DNA of 23,269 nt from JAVBMC01 sp031552845 (GCA_031552845.1 JAVBMC010000067.1:1-23269), one strand, 5' to 3'; positions 7,343 through 14,921 are shown, counted from the first letter of the stretch. Translations and numbers: made by a program. Notes: a model not told the origin generated them from the sequence alone.

Positions 7343-8773
7343 ATGACACAAACCCAGAATACCCCGGCACGCATCGTGGCCATCGTCGGCCGTCCCAACG
7401 TCGGCAAATCCGCCCTCTTCAACCGCATCGCACGCAAACGCGTCGCCATCGTACACGACCAAAGCGGCGTTACACGCGACCGCCTCATGCGCGAAGTCAT
7501 GTGGGACGACGCCCCCTTCACCCTCATCGACACCGGCGGCGTCAACGTCTTCGACAACGCCGTCGAGCATGACGTCATCGAAGCCGCCGTCCGCGAACAA
7601 GTCGACCTCGCCATTGCCGATGCCGCCGTCGTCATCCTCGTCGTCGATGTCCTCAACGGACTCCACCCCGCCGATGAAGAAGTCGCCCGCCTCATCCACA
7701 AAACCGGCATCCCCTGCTACATCGCCGTCAACAAGTGCGACCTCCCCCAGCACGAACACGGCATGGGCGACTTCCTCAACCTCGGCTACGACTGCTTCCC
7801 CGTCTCCGCGCTGCACAACAACGGCATGGACGACCTCATGCAAGCCGTCCTCCCCAACCTCCCCCCCTACGTCAACCCTACCGAGACCAAGCCCCTGCGC
7901 GTCGCCATCGTCGGCCGCCCCAACGCCGGCAAATCCTCCTACATCAACCGCCTCCTCAACAGCGACCGCGTCATCGTCTCCAACGTCGCCGGCACCACCC
8001 GCGACAGTATCGAAGTCCCCTTCACCATCGGCACCGGCCCCCAAGCCCGTCACTACACCCTCATCGACACCGCCGGCATGCGCCACGTCCATAAGATCGA
8101 CACCTCCGTCGAACGCTTCAGCCTCTTCCGTGCTGAAGAAAGCATCAAAACCTGCGACGTCGCCGTCATCCTCATGGATGCCGAAATCGGCCCCACCACC
8201 CAAGACAAATACATCTCCTCGCTCATCCAACGCGAAAACAAATCCTGCGTCCTCATCCTCAACAAATGGGACCTTATGGAAGAAAAAGGCGTCACCCAAG
8301 CCAAAGCCGAACCCCTCTTCCGCGCCATCATCCCCTTCCTCAACCACTGCCCCCTTGTTTTCACCTCCACCAAGACCGGCTTCAACATCCGCAAAAGCAT
8401 CGACATCATCGACCAAGTCGCAGCCCAAAGCCAAACCCAGCTCCCCACCGGCCTGCTCAACCGCACGATAGAGAACGCCTTCGAAACCGCCATCCTCCCC
8501 ACCAAGAACGGCAAACGCCTCAAAATTTACTACTCCACCCAAACCGGCGTAGCCCCCATCTACATCAAACTCTTCGTCAACGACCCCAAGCTCGCCACCA
8601 AACAATTCACCAGCCACATTACTAATAGGCTCCGCGAACAATTCGGCCTCCTCGGCGCCCCCATAACCCTCCACTACCGCGCCCGCCCCCGGCCCGAAGC
8701 CGTCGAAGCCCGCAAACTCTCCAGACCCAAAACTAAACAAATCCACAAACGTAACCGCCGCCTCGACAAATAA
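7343..8773 (+). CDS. der: Ribosome-associated double-GTPase Der (EngA)
   Basis: Der is an essential GTPase that helps mature the 50S ribosomal subunit. The protein has 476 residues with two tandem G domains: first GRPNVGKS (16-23), DTGG (63-66) and NKCD (130-133); second GRPNAGKS (191-198), DTAG (242-245) and NKWD (307-310). A C-terminal KH-like domain of about 90 residues and a basic tail follow. ATG 7343 is set by AGGAGG at 7329-7334 with 8 bases of spacing. A longer frame that reads through the tRNA is rejected. The Shine-Dalgarno can pair with CCTCC just before the ATG (GGAGG-CTG-CCTCC), a possible weak self-occluding hairpin. Codons are strongly C-ending, in contrast to the next gene. 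Confidence 0.98.
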   Translation: MTQTQNTPARIVAIVGRPNVGKSALFNRIARKRVAIVHDQSGVTRDRLMREVMWDDAPFTLIDTGGVNVFDNAVEHDVIEAAVREQVDLAIADAAVVILVVDVLNGLHPADEEVARLIHKTGIPCYIAVNKCDLPQHEHGMGDFLNLGYDCFPVSALHNNGMDDLMQAVLPNLPPYVNPTETKPLRVAIVGRPNAGKSSYINRLLNSDRVIVSNVAGTTRDSIEVPFTIGTGPQARHYTLIDTAGMRHVHKIDTSVERFSLFRAEESIKTCDVAVILMDAEIGPTTQDKYISSLIQRENKSCVLILNKWDLMEEKGVTQAKAEPLFRAIIPFLNHCPLVFTSTKTGFNIRKSIDIIDQVAAQSQTQLPTGLLNRTIENAFETAILPTKNGKRLKIYYSTQTGVAPIYIKLFVNDPKLATKQFTSHITNRLREQFGLLGAPITLHYRARPRPEAVEARKLSRPKTKQIHKRNRRLDK

Positions 8774-8866
8774 CCTCTGTATTGAATTTTTGTAGACGAA
8801 TTAAAAATGACATTAACAGTCAAAAATAATATTCTTTAATCTCTTAACTTTATCAAAAGGTTATCC

Positions 8867-11245
8867 ATGTCTCTTCCTATCCCCCAAGATGACCTCAAGG
8901 GTCTTGATATTAAGCGTCGTGAACTCAAGTACACGAAAAATTTTGAGGGCCTTGAAGCATTAGCACAACAAATTTTTCTGTCTAATCCATCAGGGCGTGC
9001 TCTTGCTATTGCCCATGTGTGTGAAGGGAATGCTCTAGATATCCAAAAGAAAACCGAAGCTACTCTTGAAAAATACGATCTGGCTATAAAAACGGATCCA
9101 TCGTATCCAGAAGCCTATAACGAAAAAGGTGATGCTCTGTACGAGCTAAACCGATGGGAGGAAGCCCTTACCTGTTATAATAACCTGCTTTCAATCAATC
9201 CCAAACATTGGAATGCGCTCTGCCAAAAAGCCTATACGTTAAATAATTTAAAGCGATATGCAGAAGCTATCATTTGTTATGATGAAATTATTTCATTAAA
9301 TCCACGAGATGCGGACATATATACTTTCAAAGGAAACGCACTGACTTACCTTCACCGTCAAGAAGAAGCTATCAGTTTATTTGACAAAGCTCTGGAACTG
9401 GCCCCAACCGACGATTATATTTATCGTGTCAAAGCTGACGCATTATCCGACCTTTCACGCTTCCCAGAAGCAATCATCTGCTATAATACCTCCATAAAAA
9501 TGGCTCCAAAAAAAATTCTCGCCTACACTGGCAAAGCTCTCGTTTTAAAGAAGCTCACGCGGTACGATGAAGCACTCAGTTGCTGCGATGAGGCAATTGC
9601 TATTGACCCTGAATATGATTATTCTTACTTTACCAAGGGTAACATCTTAAGCACTCTTGATCGAGATATTGAAGCTCTGGTTTGCTATGATAAGGCAATA
9701 AACATATCACCAAACTCTCCACCGACATATTTTCTTAAGGGCTATAGTCTTGTCCGTCTCAAACGCTTTGAAGAGGCGATCAAATGTTATGATGAAATTA
9801 TTTTGCTCACACCTCAAAATCCACTCGGGCACAATAATAAAGGTAATCTTTTGGTGATGTTTGGGCAATTTGAAGAAGCTATAAGTTGTTACGATCAGGC
9901 AATCGCCTTAGACGCAAATGACTTTTCATATTACAACAACAAATGGTTGGCGTTAAAGAATCCAAATAATATTACAATACAAGAGTCGCTTAAACAACAA
10001 GCAATTGAAAATTTAATCAACAGCTTAGTGCCCAAAACTATGTTAAACCTAACCGGAGAACTCGGCAATATTATTCAAAACAGACGTGACTTTAAAGAAC
10101 TTGTTGGAACTCACATTGGCAAACCAATTTTCGGCAGCCTTTGGGATTTGCAAATTAAATTACTAAACCATCTGCAAGTTGCTCTCTCAGAAGAAACCAA
10201 TTCCTTTTCTGTTGCCCACTATCAATCCCAAGGCGCTTTCGAGAATATCATCGGTGTCCCAAAAGATGATTTGTGCGCCAATTTACCAATTATCCCTCCA
10301 AAGCCTCAATCTGAAAGCCCACTCCGTATGGGTGCAGTCGCCACAGCCAATGACCCGATTGAAGGCCGAGTATTTCAAAATTTTCTTGGCGAACATACCC
10401 TCATTGGACAGGATAAACTACTGGTTCTTCAAACTTCCTTCTCTTCACGTGTAGATGATCTAAATCAATTTCGCTTGTATGGCAAGCAAATTGAAAAAGG
10501 AGAGGGTACAGGCATTTGCTTGGTGTTCAATCAAAGTTTTTTTGCTATGGCCACAGAAGAAGGCATACCTTTAGTGGCAGAAAGTAGCCGTCTTATCAGT
10601 GCAATAAAAAAAATTGAAAACGATCCTACTAAGGAGTCATCAAAAGAAATAACAGGCGAAAAAGCGAAAGAACCAATAGAGCGATATCCGTTATACTGGG
10701 TTCTTTATTACGACAGTAAAGAAAAAATTTTCTACTATCCTCCTGCTCAATGTGCTCATTCATTTGATATGACTAACGATACGTGTCACAGCAATGGATG
10801 TCCATCAAAGCAAGTCATCAAAAATATGGAGCAAATTAAAAGTTGTCTTGCTGAAATTAAGGAATGTTTTCTTTCTATCACAGATAATGAAGAAAAAAAA
10901 GCAGCACTTGATATGTTAATTTATCTACGGCACTTAGTCAAAGATGTGGCGTTCAAAGACGAGCAAGAAGCCCGAATTTTAACGCTTTGTCGATATGAGG
11001 ACGACGATGTGAAATGCTATCCCTGCTCAACTAGTGGCTTGTTAAAATATTCAAAAGATTATCACAGTATTTTGGAAGAAGGGCATGCGGTGGAGAAGAT
11101 TATTGCCGGCCCCCGTCTAAAGAATTTTCGCCAACATGCCGACAAGTGGCAGTGGACTATTAAGCACCACAACCCGAACCTCAACATCGAGATAGTTCAA
11201 TCTACCCTACCACTGAGCAACCAATCTGATCGACAAGCAGAGTAA
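8867..11245 (+). CDS. TPR-repeat protein fused to a C-terminal DUF2971-like domain
   Basis: The protein has 792 residues and no signal peptide or membrane span, so it is likely cytosolic. Residues about 45-350 form one degenerate and eight clear 34-residue TPR units of the type YxxKGxALxxLxRxEEAIxCYDxAIxLxP, a protein-protein interaction solenoid. Residues about 440-770 resemble DUF2971: NDPIEGRVF, then LVLQTSFSSRVDDLNQFRLYG, GTGICLVF, and near the end AFKDEQEARIL, matching the family's pattern of SFS-x-WrxYG, GxCLxF and KxxEwR. DUF2971 has no established activity. A CHSNGC motif sits between them. ATG 8867 has AAAGG 6-8 bases upstream. Codon use is A/T-ending, strikingly unlike der directly upstream, which suggests transfer. 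The assignment to DUF2971 is by eye. Confidence 0.85.
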   Translation: MSLPIPQDDLKGLDIKRRELKYTKNFEGLEALAQQIFLSNPSGRALAIAHVCEGNALDIQKKTEATLEKYDLAIKTDPSYPEAYNEKGDALYELNRWEEALTCYNNLLSINPKHWNALCQKAYTLNNLKRYAEAIICYDEIISLNPRDADIYTFKGNALTYLHRQEEAISLFDKALELAPTDDYIYRVKADALSDLSRFPEAIICYNTSIKMAPKKILAYTGKALVLKKLTRYDEALSCCDEAIAIDPEYDYSYFTKGNILSTLDRDIEALVCYDKAINISPNSPPTYFLKGYSLVRLKRFEEAIKCYDEIILLTPQNPLGHNNKGNLLVMFGQFEEAISCYDQAIALDANDFSYYNNKWLALKNPNNITIQESLKQQAIENLINSLVPKTMLNLTGELGNIIQNRRDFKELVGTHIGKPIFGSLWDLQIKLLNHLQVALSEETNSFSVAHYQSQGAFENIIGVPKDDLCANLPIIPPKPQSESPLRMGAVATANDPIEGRVFQNFLGEHTLIGQDKLLVLQTSFSSRVDDLNQFRLYGKQIEKGEGTGICLVFNQSFFAMATEEGIPLVAESSRLISAIKKIENDPTKESSKEITGEKAKEPIERYPLYWVLYYDSKEKIFYYPPAQCAHSFDMTNDTCHSNGCPSKQVIKNMEQIKSCLAEIKECFLSITDNEEKKAALDMLIYLRHLVKDVAFKDEQEARILTLCRYEDDDVKCYPCSTSGLLKYSKDYHSILEEGHAVEKIIAGPRLKNFRQHADKWQWTIKHHNPNLNIEIVQSTLPLSNQSDRQAE

Positions 11246-11493
11246 TCCCTTTAAAAATGGTAAATACAGGGGCTGCAGTTAAATCCACACTTCTTTCTCT
11301 CGCCTCCGCGTTAGCTGACGCGCCCCAAGTGAATTATTCGAGGTGCCCTTTTCGCTTGCAATATCTCCCGAAAAGGAATATCATTATCAGCAGTACGGGT
11401 GACTCTTATAAATCCGTCCGTTCTTTCTCATCGGTACGCATAGTCCTTATGGAGTGTGCGTACATATAAAATAAGCTCACCGCTTATTACAGC
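11246..11493. other. Gene gap with three consecutive hairpins
   Basis: No convincing gene is seen. A 70-codon frame at 11257-11469 has no family resemblance and partly translates a CGCCTCCGCGTTAGCTGACG repeat word. Three perfect or near-perfect hairpins follow each other. The first is CCTTTTCG (11347-11354) with CGAAAAGG (11369-11376). The second is GTACGCA (11434-11440) with TGCGTAC (11457-11463), extended inward by TA/TG and TCC/GGA around a TTAT loop. The third is AATAAGC (11470-11476) with GCTTATT (11482-11488). None has a T tract. Confidence 0.6.
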
Positions 11494-11643
11494 TGTACAC
11501 GAAATCGCCAAAATTTCCAAGTCGAAGCTGAATAGGACGGTGCGCTACGTGTTTCTACACGTGGCGTACTCTCTTGTTGTATTTTGACTTAGGTGTTTGG
11601 CGATACCCGTGTACAATACGACTTGGGGGTACGCCTTTTTATT
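11494..11643 (+). ncRNA. Candidate structured RNA with a long imperfect hairpin and terminator-like tail
   Basis: One long hairpin folds 11494-11615 from nested helices: TGTACACG (11494-11501) with CGTGTACA (11608-11615); TCGCCAAA (11505-11512) with TTTGGCGA (11596-11603); CCAAGTC (11517-11523) with GACTTAGG (11586-11593, one bulge); and GTGCGCTACGTG (11540-11551) with CACGTGGCGTAC (11558-11569), capped by TTTCTA. The tail offers alternative perfect partners: CGACTTGG (11619-11626) for CCAAGTCG (11517-11524), and GTACGCC (11629-11635) for GGCGTAC (11563-11569), followed by TTTTTATT. Mutually exclusive helices ending in a T tract look like a switch or a small RNA with its own terminator. The strand is inferred from the T tract. 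No known RNA family is recognised, and a DNA-level role such as mobile-element ends is possible. Confidence 0.5.
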
Positions 11644-11691
11644 GCCCGGATGTGTACCGCCATTTAAACATAGGGCATGAAAGGTTCAAAA

Positions 11692-12267
11692 ATGACGGAA
11701 AACACAGTACGAGCGATTGTCGAGAATTTCTTTGCAAACTATTCTAAGCGTAGTAAAAATATTCTGACGGGATCGGAAATCACCCCACAGTTACTTTCGA
11801 GACATACAGCGCGTTATGGGATGTCATTAGCTCCTAATGAACAACCAATCTTAGTGGTTAATCATTTACAATGCTTTGGAGTAATTGAACTATTAGAAAA
11901 GATCCCCTACCTCGGTAAGTTCATTGAGTTAATGAATTGGCAAAAGACAGGGATTGTGTTAACAGATACAAACGTATATTTTGGCACGCTCAAACTCTCA
12001 CCTTTTACGAGTCTAACAATGCTCAAGGGACCATCCGGCTGTCGAAAACTCAACGACATTAAAAGCATCGGTATAGGTGATCATGACGCCTGTGTTGGAA
12101 CGGCCTATGTTGGGCATATTTTTCAAATCAATGATGAGGCATTGGGGTATATTCGCATGGGAGGGAAAATCGAGTTTGACGGAGATGAGCTGGAACTTTT
12201 AAATGCATTCTTCCCATACTTTGTGGCAAAGCTGAAGGAAATGGAAAAGATTCAAGAGGTTAAATAA
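11692..12267 (+). CDS. Hypothetical protein, PH-like fold suspected
   Basis: The protein has 191 residues, is soluble, and has no signal peptide. I do not recognise a named family with confidence. The middle (GIVLTDTNVYFGTL, then LNDIKSIGIGD, YVGHIFQINDEALGYIRMG) has the rhythm of bacterial PH-like domains: a strand that starts with 'tdtnvyf', a 'l-dI-sI' strand and a final helix ELLNAFFPYFVAKLKEM. ATG 11692 is preferred over ATG 11677 because AAAGG then sits 7 bases upstream. It is followed 40 bases later by a zinc-ribbon/TM2 gene on the same strand. Genes pairing PH-like domains with zinc-ribbon membrane proteins often act in membrane signalling, but a function here is not established. Confidence 0.7.
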   Translation: MTENTVRAIVENFFANYSKRSKNILTGSEITPQLLSRHTARYGMSLAPNEQPILVVNHLQCFGVIELLEKIPYLGKFIELMNWQKTGIVLTDTNVYFGTLKLSPFTSLTMLKGPSGCRKLNDIKSIGIGDHDACVGTAYVGHIFQINDEALGYIRMGGKIEFDGDELELLNAFFPYFVAKLKEMEKIQEVK

Positions 12268-12307
12268 ACCTTAAAAACTAACGTCTCAACACTAACAGGA
12301 GAAAACC

Positions 12308-12793
12308 ATGCAGTTAGATTCTGATAATGGTTCTGAAAGGTTCTGTACTTCATGTGGTACGGTCATCAACGCAAACGCTTCTTTTTGCTCTAAATGCGGC
12401 GGAAAGCAAGCGCAGGCAAGTGCGCCGGTGCCAATGTCGGTCTCGAACAGCTCAGAAAACAAAGGCGTAGATGAGAAGTTCTGCAGTTCTTGCAGTGCAG
12501 TGATTAAGAAAGAGGCTGAATTATGTCCTAAGTGTGGCGTCCGTCAACAACAAGCCGTTGGAGGAAAGCCTGCAGAGGTAAACCGAAAGAGCTGGGGCGC
12601 TGCTTTGGCACTGTCCCTGTTACCCGTGTTCTTCTGCCTGTTTGGCATACATCGTTTTTATACCGGACATATTGTCATTGGGCTGATTCAGCTGTTTACA
12701 TTAGGCGGGTGCGGCCTCTGGCAATTGATTGATGTCATTCTCATTCTTTGCGGTAGTTATACCGACAAGAATGGCAGGCCATTGGCTAAGTAG
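12308..12793 (+). CDS. Double zinc-ribbon TM2-domain membrane protein
   Basis: The protein has 161 residues. Two rubredoxin-like zinc ribbons come first: Cys13, 16, 27 and 30 (CTSC..CSKC) and Cys59, 62, 73 and 76 (CSSC..CPKC). A TM2 domain follows at about 96-150, with two transmembrane segments joined around FGIHRFYTGH and ending in LWQLIDVILIL. TM2 proteins are inner-membrane proteins of unknown function. The ribbons probably face the cytosol and bind a partner or nucleic acid. ATG 12308 has AGGAG at about 7 bases. It lies 40 bases after the PH-like gene and ends at a strong hairpin, so the two probably form a small operon. Confidence 0.9.
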   Translation: MQLDSDNGSERFCTSCGTVINANASFCSKCGGKQAQASAPVPMSVSNSSENKGVDEKFCSSCSAVIKKEAELCPKCGVRQQQAVGGKPAEVNRKSWGAALALSLLPVFFCLFGIHRFYTGHIVIGLIQLFTLGGCGLWQLIDVILILCGSYTDKNGRPLAK

Positions 12794-12801
12794 TGATGTG
12801 T

Positions 12802-12844
12802 GGAATGGTGCATGTTATTTTGACATGCGCCATTCCGCTGTTTT
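12802..12844 (+). terminator. Terminator after the TM2 gene
   Basis: GGAATGGTGCATGT (12802-12815) pairs with ACATGCGCCATTCC (12823-12836) over 14 positions with one wobble and a 7-base loop. A short T run, TTTT, follows after GCTG. The weak T tract lowers certainty. Confidence 0.6.
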
Positions 12845-12899
12845 AGCTGACACGGCACCGGATGTAGTTGTCGTGCAGAAATAAATCAAGGATGTTCTA

Positions 12900-13292
12900 A
12901 TGCAACAGAAAGCCGAAGACGAGAAGTTTTGCGAAGGATGCGGGGCGTTGATGAAGAAATCAGCTGTATTCTGTACACGGTGTGGCTCACAGACCTCACT
13001 GCATGTTTCTGCATCAACAACAGATGACAGCAAGTATATTCCCAACGTACGTTGCAAACATTGCCAGGGGCCATTACGCGACATTTCTTTTGAGACAACT
13101 GCTGGCGTGGTGAAAAGTAAAATCGTATGGGGCGGTATCTCGGTATGCGTCCTCTTTGGAGTCTTGCATTTTGTTGAGGGCGCGTTTATCCGCGGGATCT
13201 TTTTCATTGCAGCTGCTATTGCTTGGACGGGGTATATTCAACGCAAGGTCTGGATCTGCGACCAGTGCAATCGGAAGCAGACAGGGCAGTGA
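12900..13292 (+). CDS. Small zinc-ribbon protein with a two-segment membrane hairpin
   Basis: The protein has 130 residues. An N-terminal zinc ribbon has Cys11, 14, 25 and 28. A second set of Cys is split: Cys52/55 (CKHC) lies before and Cys120/123 (CDQC) after two hydrophobic segments (about 74-92 and 95-113). If both pairs face the cytosol they could form one metal site closed across a membrane hairpin. This is an unusual layout; the topology is inferred. AAGGA lies 8 bases upstream of ATG 12900. It resembles the preceding TM2 gene in its N-terminal ribbon, which suggests partial duplication. Function unknown. Confidence 0.85.
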   Translation: MQQKAEDEKFCEGCGALMKKSAVFCTRCGSQTSLHVSASTTDDSKYIPNVRCKHCQGPLRDISFETTAGVVKSKIVWGGISVCVLFGVLHFVEGAFIRGIFFIAAAIAWTGYIQRKVWICDQCNRKQTGQ

Positions 13293-13317
13293 TGGTATGC
13301 AAAGAGTGGCTTTGTGC

Positions 13318-13346
13318 TTGTATTAAAGGCGGTAAAGGTGTAACAT
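13318..13346 (+). promoter_or_regulatory. Weak promoter candidate before the 13396 gene
   Basis: TTGTAT (13318-13323), 17 bases and TAACAT (13341-13346) lie about 50 bases before the start codon. Both boxes are imperfect. Confidence 0.3.
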
Positions 13347-13395
13347 TCGGGTGTTGCGGACGTGATGTTTTTTAACTGGGCTGCGGAGGAGCGTT

Positions 13396-13683
13396 ATGCC
13401 TAGCGTTGGAACATATGGGGTGAAAGATAAGAAGTGCGGGACCTGCCGGTGGTGGGGTGGCGTGCGCGAGGTAGTATTCTCAGGGAATAAGCCGAAGTAT
13501 GTGAAAGCCGAGGCTGTGGCGTCGCCGTGCCTTGCGCAGAAGAATAAGGCGACCACGCCGGGTAATACCTGCCCGAAGTTTTCGACCTGGGAGAAGCTGG
13601 TGCCGCCGCCGCAGGTTTCAAATGTGGTGGAGGATTATCTGCAGAAGAAATCCGAGAGCATCTGGCGTTCATTTTGGAGTTAG
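13396..13683 (+). CDS. Small Cys-containing hypothetical protein
   Basis: The protein has 95 residues, is soluble and of unknown function. Four Cys (14, 17, 45 and 59) are arranged as KCGTCRWWGG, then SPCL, then NTCPKF with a following STWEKL, consistent with one small metal-binding site. GGAGGAG lies 5-8 bases upstream of ATG 13396. A strong terminator follows closely, so it is probably a single-gene transcript. It is the third small Cys-rich gene in a row on this strand. Confidence 0.8.
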   Translation: MPSVGTYGVKDKKCGTCRWWGGVREVVFSGNKPKYVKAEAVASPCLAQKNKATTPGNTCPKFSTWEKLVPPPQVSNVVEDYLQKKSESIWRSFWS

Positions 13684-13711
13684 TTGCTCTTAGCGGGTAT
13701 GGTTGACTTTG

Positions 13712-13745
13712 AGGCAGGGGGTTATCCAAGCCCCCTGCCTTTTTT
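13712..13745 (+). terminator. Strong rho-independent terminator
   Basis: AGGCAGGGGG (13712-13721) pairs perfectly with CCCCCTGCCT (13731-13740) around a 9-base loop and runs into TTTTTT. Confidence 0.93.
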
Positions 13746-13765
13746 ATGTACAGGGGGAAGAACAG

Positions 13766-13846
13766 GCAAAGGCTGTTTCGATTGTTTCACCACTAAGAGT
13801 CCTTTGGAGGGGTAGAAGGAGCGAAGGCTGTTTCGTTATATTCACC
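13766..13846. repeat. Two 26-bp direct repeats, 55-bp period, in a gene-free gap
   Basis: The copies at 13766-13791 and 13821-13846 share about 21 of 26 bases around AAGGCTGTTTCG and TTCACC. The gap 13746-14130 otherwise holds a C/G-rich dyad near 13856-13880 (CCCCC-TTTGGC-GGGGG), a very A/T-rich stretch from about 13940, and the promoter of the next gene. No coding frame is convincing. Confidence 0.55.
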
Positions 13847-14017
13847 GATGATAGCCCCCCTTGCCCCCTTTGGCGGGGGTACCTTCAAAAATGGCAAATT
13901 AGGAGGTAAAGGGCTTTTAGGCGTGGGTTTGGCCAAACAAGGCAAATCCTAAAATATTGCATAATTTGATGTAAATAAATGAATTATTACGAATATTAGC
14001 ATCTCCTAAAATTTCTC

Positions 14018-14046
14018 TTGCAAAAAAAATCTAACAAATATATAAA
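14018..14046 (+). promoter_or_regulatory. Sigma70-type promoter of the HU-like gene
   Basis: TTGCAA (14018-14023), a 17-base spacer and TATAAA (14041-14046) lie in an A/T-rich segment, giving a leader of about 78 bases. A small GCTCA-ATATTA-TGAGC hairpin (14095-14110) lies in the leader. Confidence 0.65.
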
Positions 14047-14130
14047 AACCAACTTTGGCGAGTGTCAAAACCTTGGTTTGAAGCAAATATTAACGCTCAA
14101 TATTATGAGCATAAGTGAAAGTAAAATAAA

Positions 14131-14874
14131 ATGAGTAATTCAAATGATGATAAACCTACAGTTAGCGTACCGATGCGTTTGGCACCGGCGGTGTCGGGCA
14201 TATTGGCTGAACAAAATGCCTTAACGCCTATTGTGTTGCAGAATGAGACACCCTCTTCTGAGCAGCTTAACGAAATGCTGGCGAGCGGCGGGGGTAATCT
14301 CTCGACGCCTCAGGCTGAGGCTACCGTAAAGCGTATACCGCAGGTGATGAAGGAGCTGTTTGCGTTGGCGCACCCGGTTAAGATTAAAGGGCTTGGTACC
14401 TTTTCTCTCAAGGCTAAGGGTAAGTATGATAGTGACGGCAGACTATTTGAGGGGACTAAGCTTCAGTTCAAGCTGGGGTTCCGCCCTTCCAAGAGCTTTA
14501 GACAGTTCTTGGAGACGTTGACAGGTACGGTTGTTGAAGCGACGGTGAAGGCCCCTAAGGTGAAATCGGTTACCGATGCACTTAGCGATTCGATCAATAG
14601 CGTGGTGACTCCCGGAGGGATGATTAAAGTAGTTGGGACGGATATGAAGTTCAAGGCTTTGATGTCTGATGAGGGTGCATTTTTTAGAGAAAGCGGTGAT
14701 GCGAGCGGCAAAGCGTTCAAAGTCATGCGTTATCTCGATAATAAGGATGCCCGCCTGACTTGCGAGGTGCCTGAGCTTGAACCCGGATCCTACATCTTGG
14801 AGATCAGAAAACGCTACAAAGGGTGTAAAACATTGAGAGTTGGCAGATTCCAAACTCTACTTACAGTGGAATAA
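14131..14874 (+). CDS. HU/IHF-like DNA-binding protein with DUF4469-type Ig-like C-terminal domain
   Basis: The protein has 247 residues. The N-terminal half (about 10-130) matches the HU-like domain of Bvu_2165-type proteins: helices with STPQAEATVKRIPQVMKELFA, then the beta arm HPVKIKGLGTFSLKAKG and LGFRPSKSFRQFL. The C-terminal half (about 144-247) has the pattern of DUF4469, an Ig-like domain, with SVTDALSDS..GGMIKVVGTDMKF and ELEPGSYILEIRKRYK. The family is common in Bacteroidetes and other gut bacteria. A nucleoid or DNA-bending role is inferred. There is no recognisable Shine-Dalgarno before ATG 14131 (the leader is GAAAGTAAAATAAA), and the upstream region is very A/T-rich. A clear terminator follows 12 bases after the stop, so it is monocistronic. 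Confidence 0.9.
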   Translation: MSNSNDDKPTVSVPMRLAPAVSGILAEQNALTPIVLQNETPSSEQLNEMLASGGGNLSTPQAEATVKRIPQVMKELFALAHPVKIKGLGTFSLKAKGKYDSDGRLFEGTKLQFKLGFRPSKSFRQFLETLTGTVVEATVKAPKVKSVTDALSDSINSVVTPGGMIKVVGTDMKFKALMSDEGAFFRESGDASGKAFKVMRYLDNKDARLTCEVPELEPGSYILEIRKRYKGCKTLRVGRFQTLLTVE

Positions 14875-14886
14875 AACCTATCCTAT

Positions 14887-14921
14887 CCCCCTGGCGCCCT
14901 CAAAAGCGCCGGGGGTTTATT
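14887..14921 (+). terminator. Terminator of the HU-like gene
   Basis: CCCCC-T-GGCGC (14887-14897) pairs with GCGCC-GGGGG (14906-14915) with one bulged T and an 8-base loop, followed by TTTATT. Confidence 0.88.

Noticed and set aside
11257..11469. 70-codon plus-strand frame after the TPR gene
   Set aside because: No Shine-Dalgarno, no family resemblance, and it spans a repeat word and two hairpins.
11494..11615. Retron msr-msd or integron attC site
   Set aside because: No reverse transcriptase or integrase is in the window, and the conserved attC end boxes (RYYYAAC/GTTRRRY) are not at the arms.
11585..11617. Promoter TTGACT ... TACAAT inside the structured region
   Set aside because: The spacer is 21 bases, too long for a sigma70 promoter.
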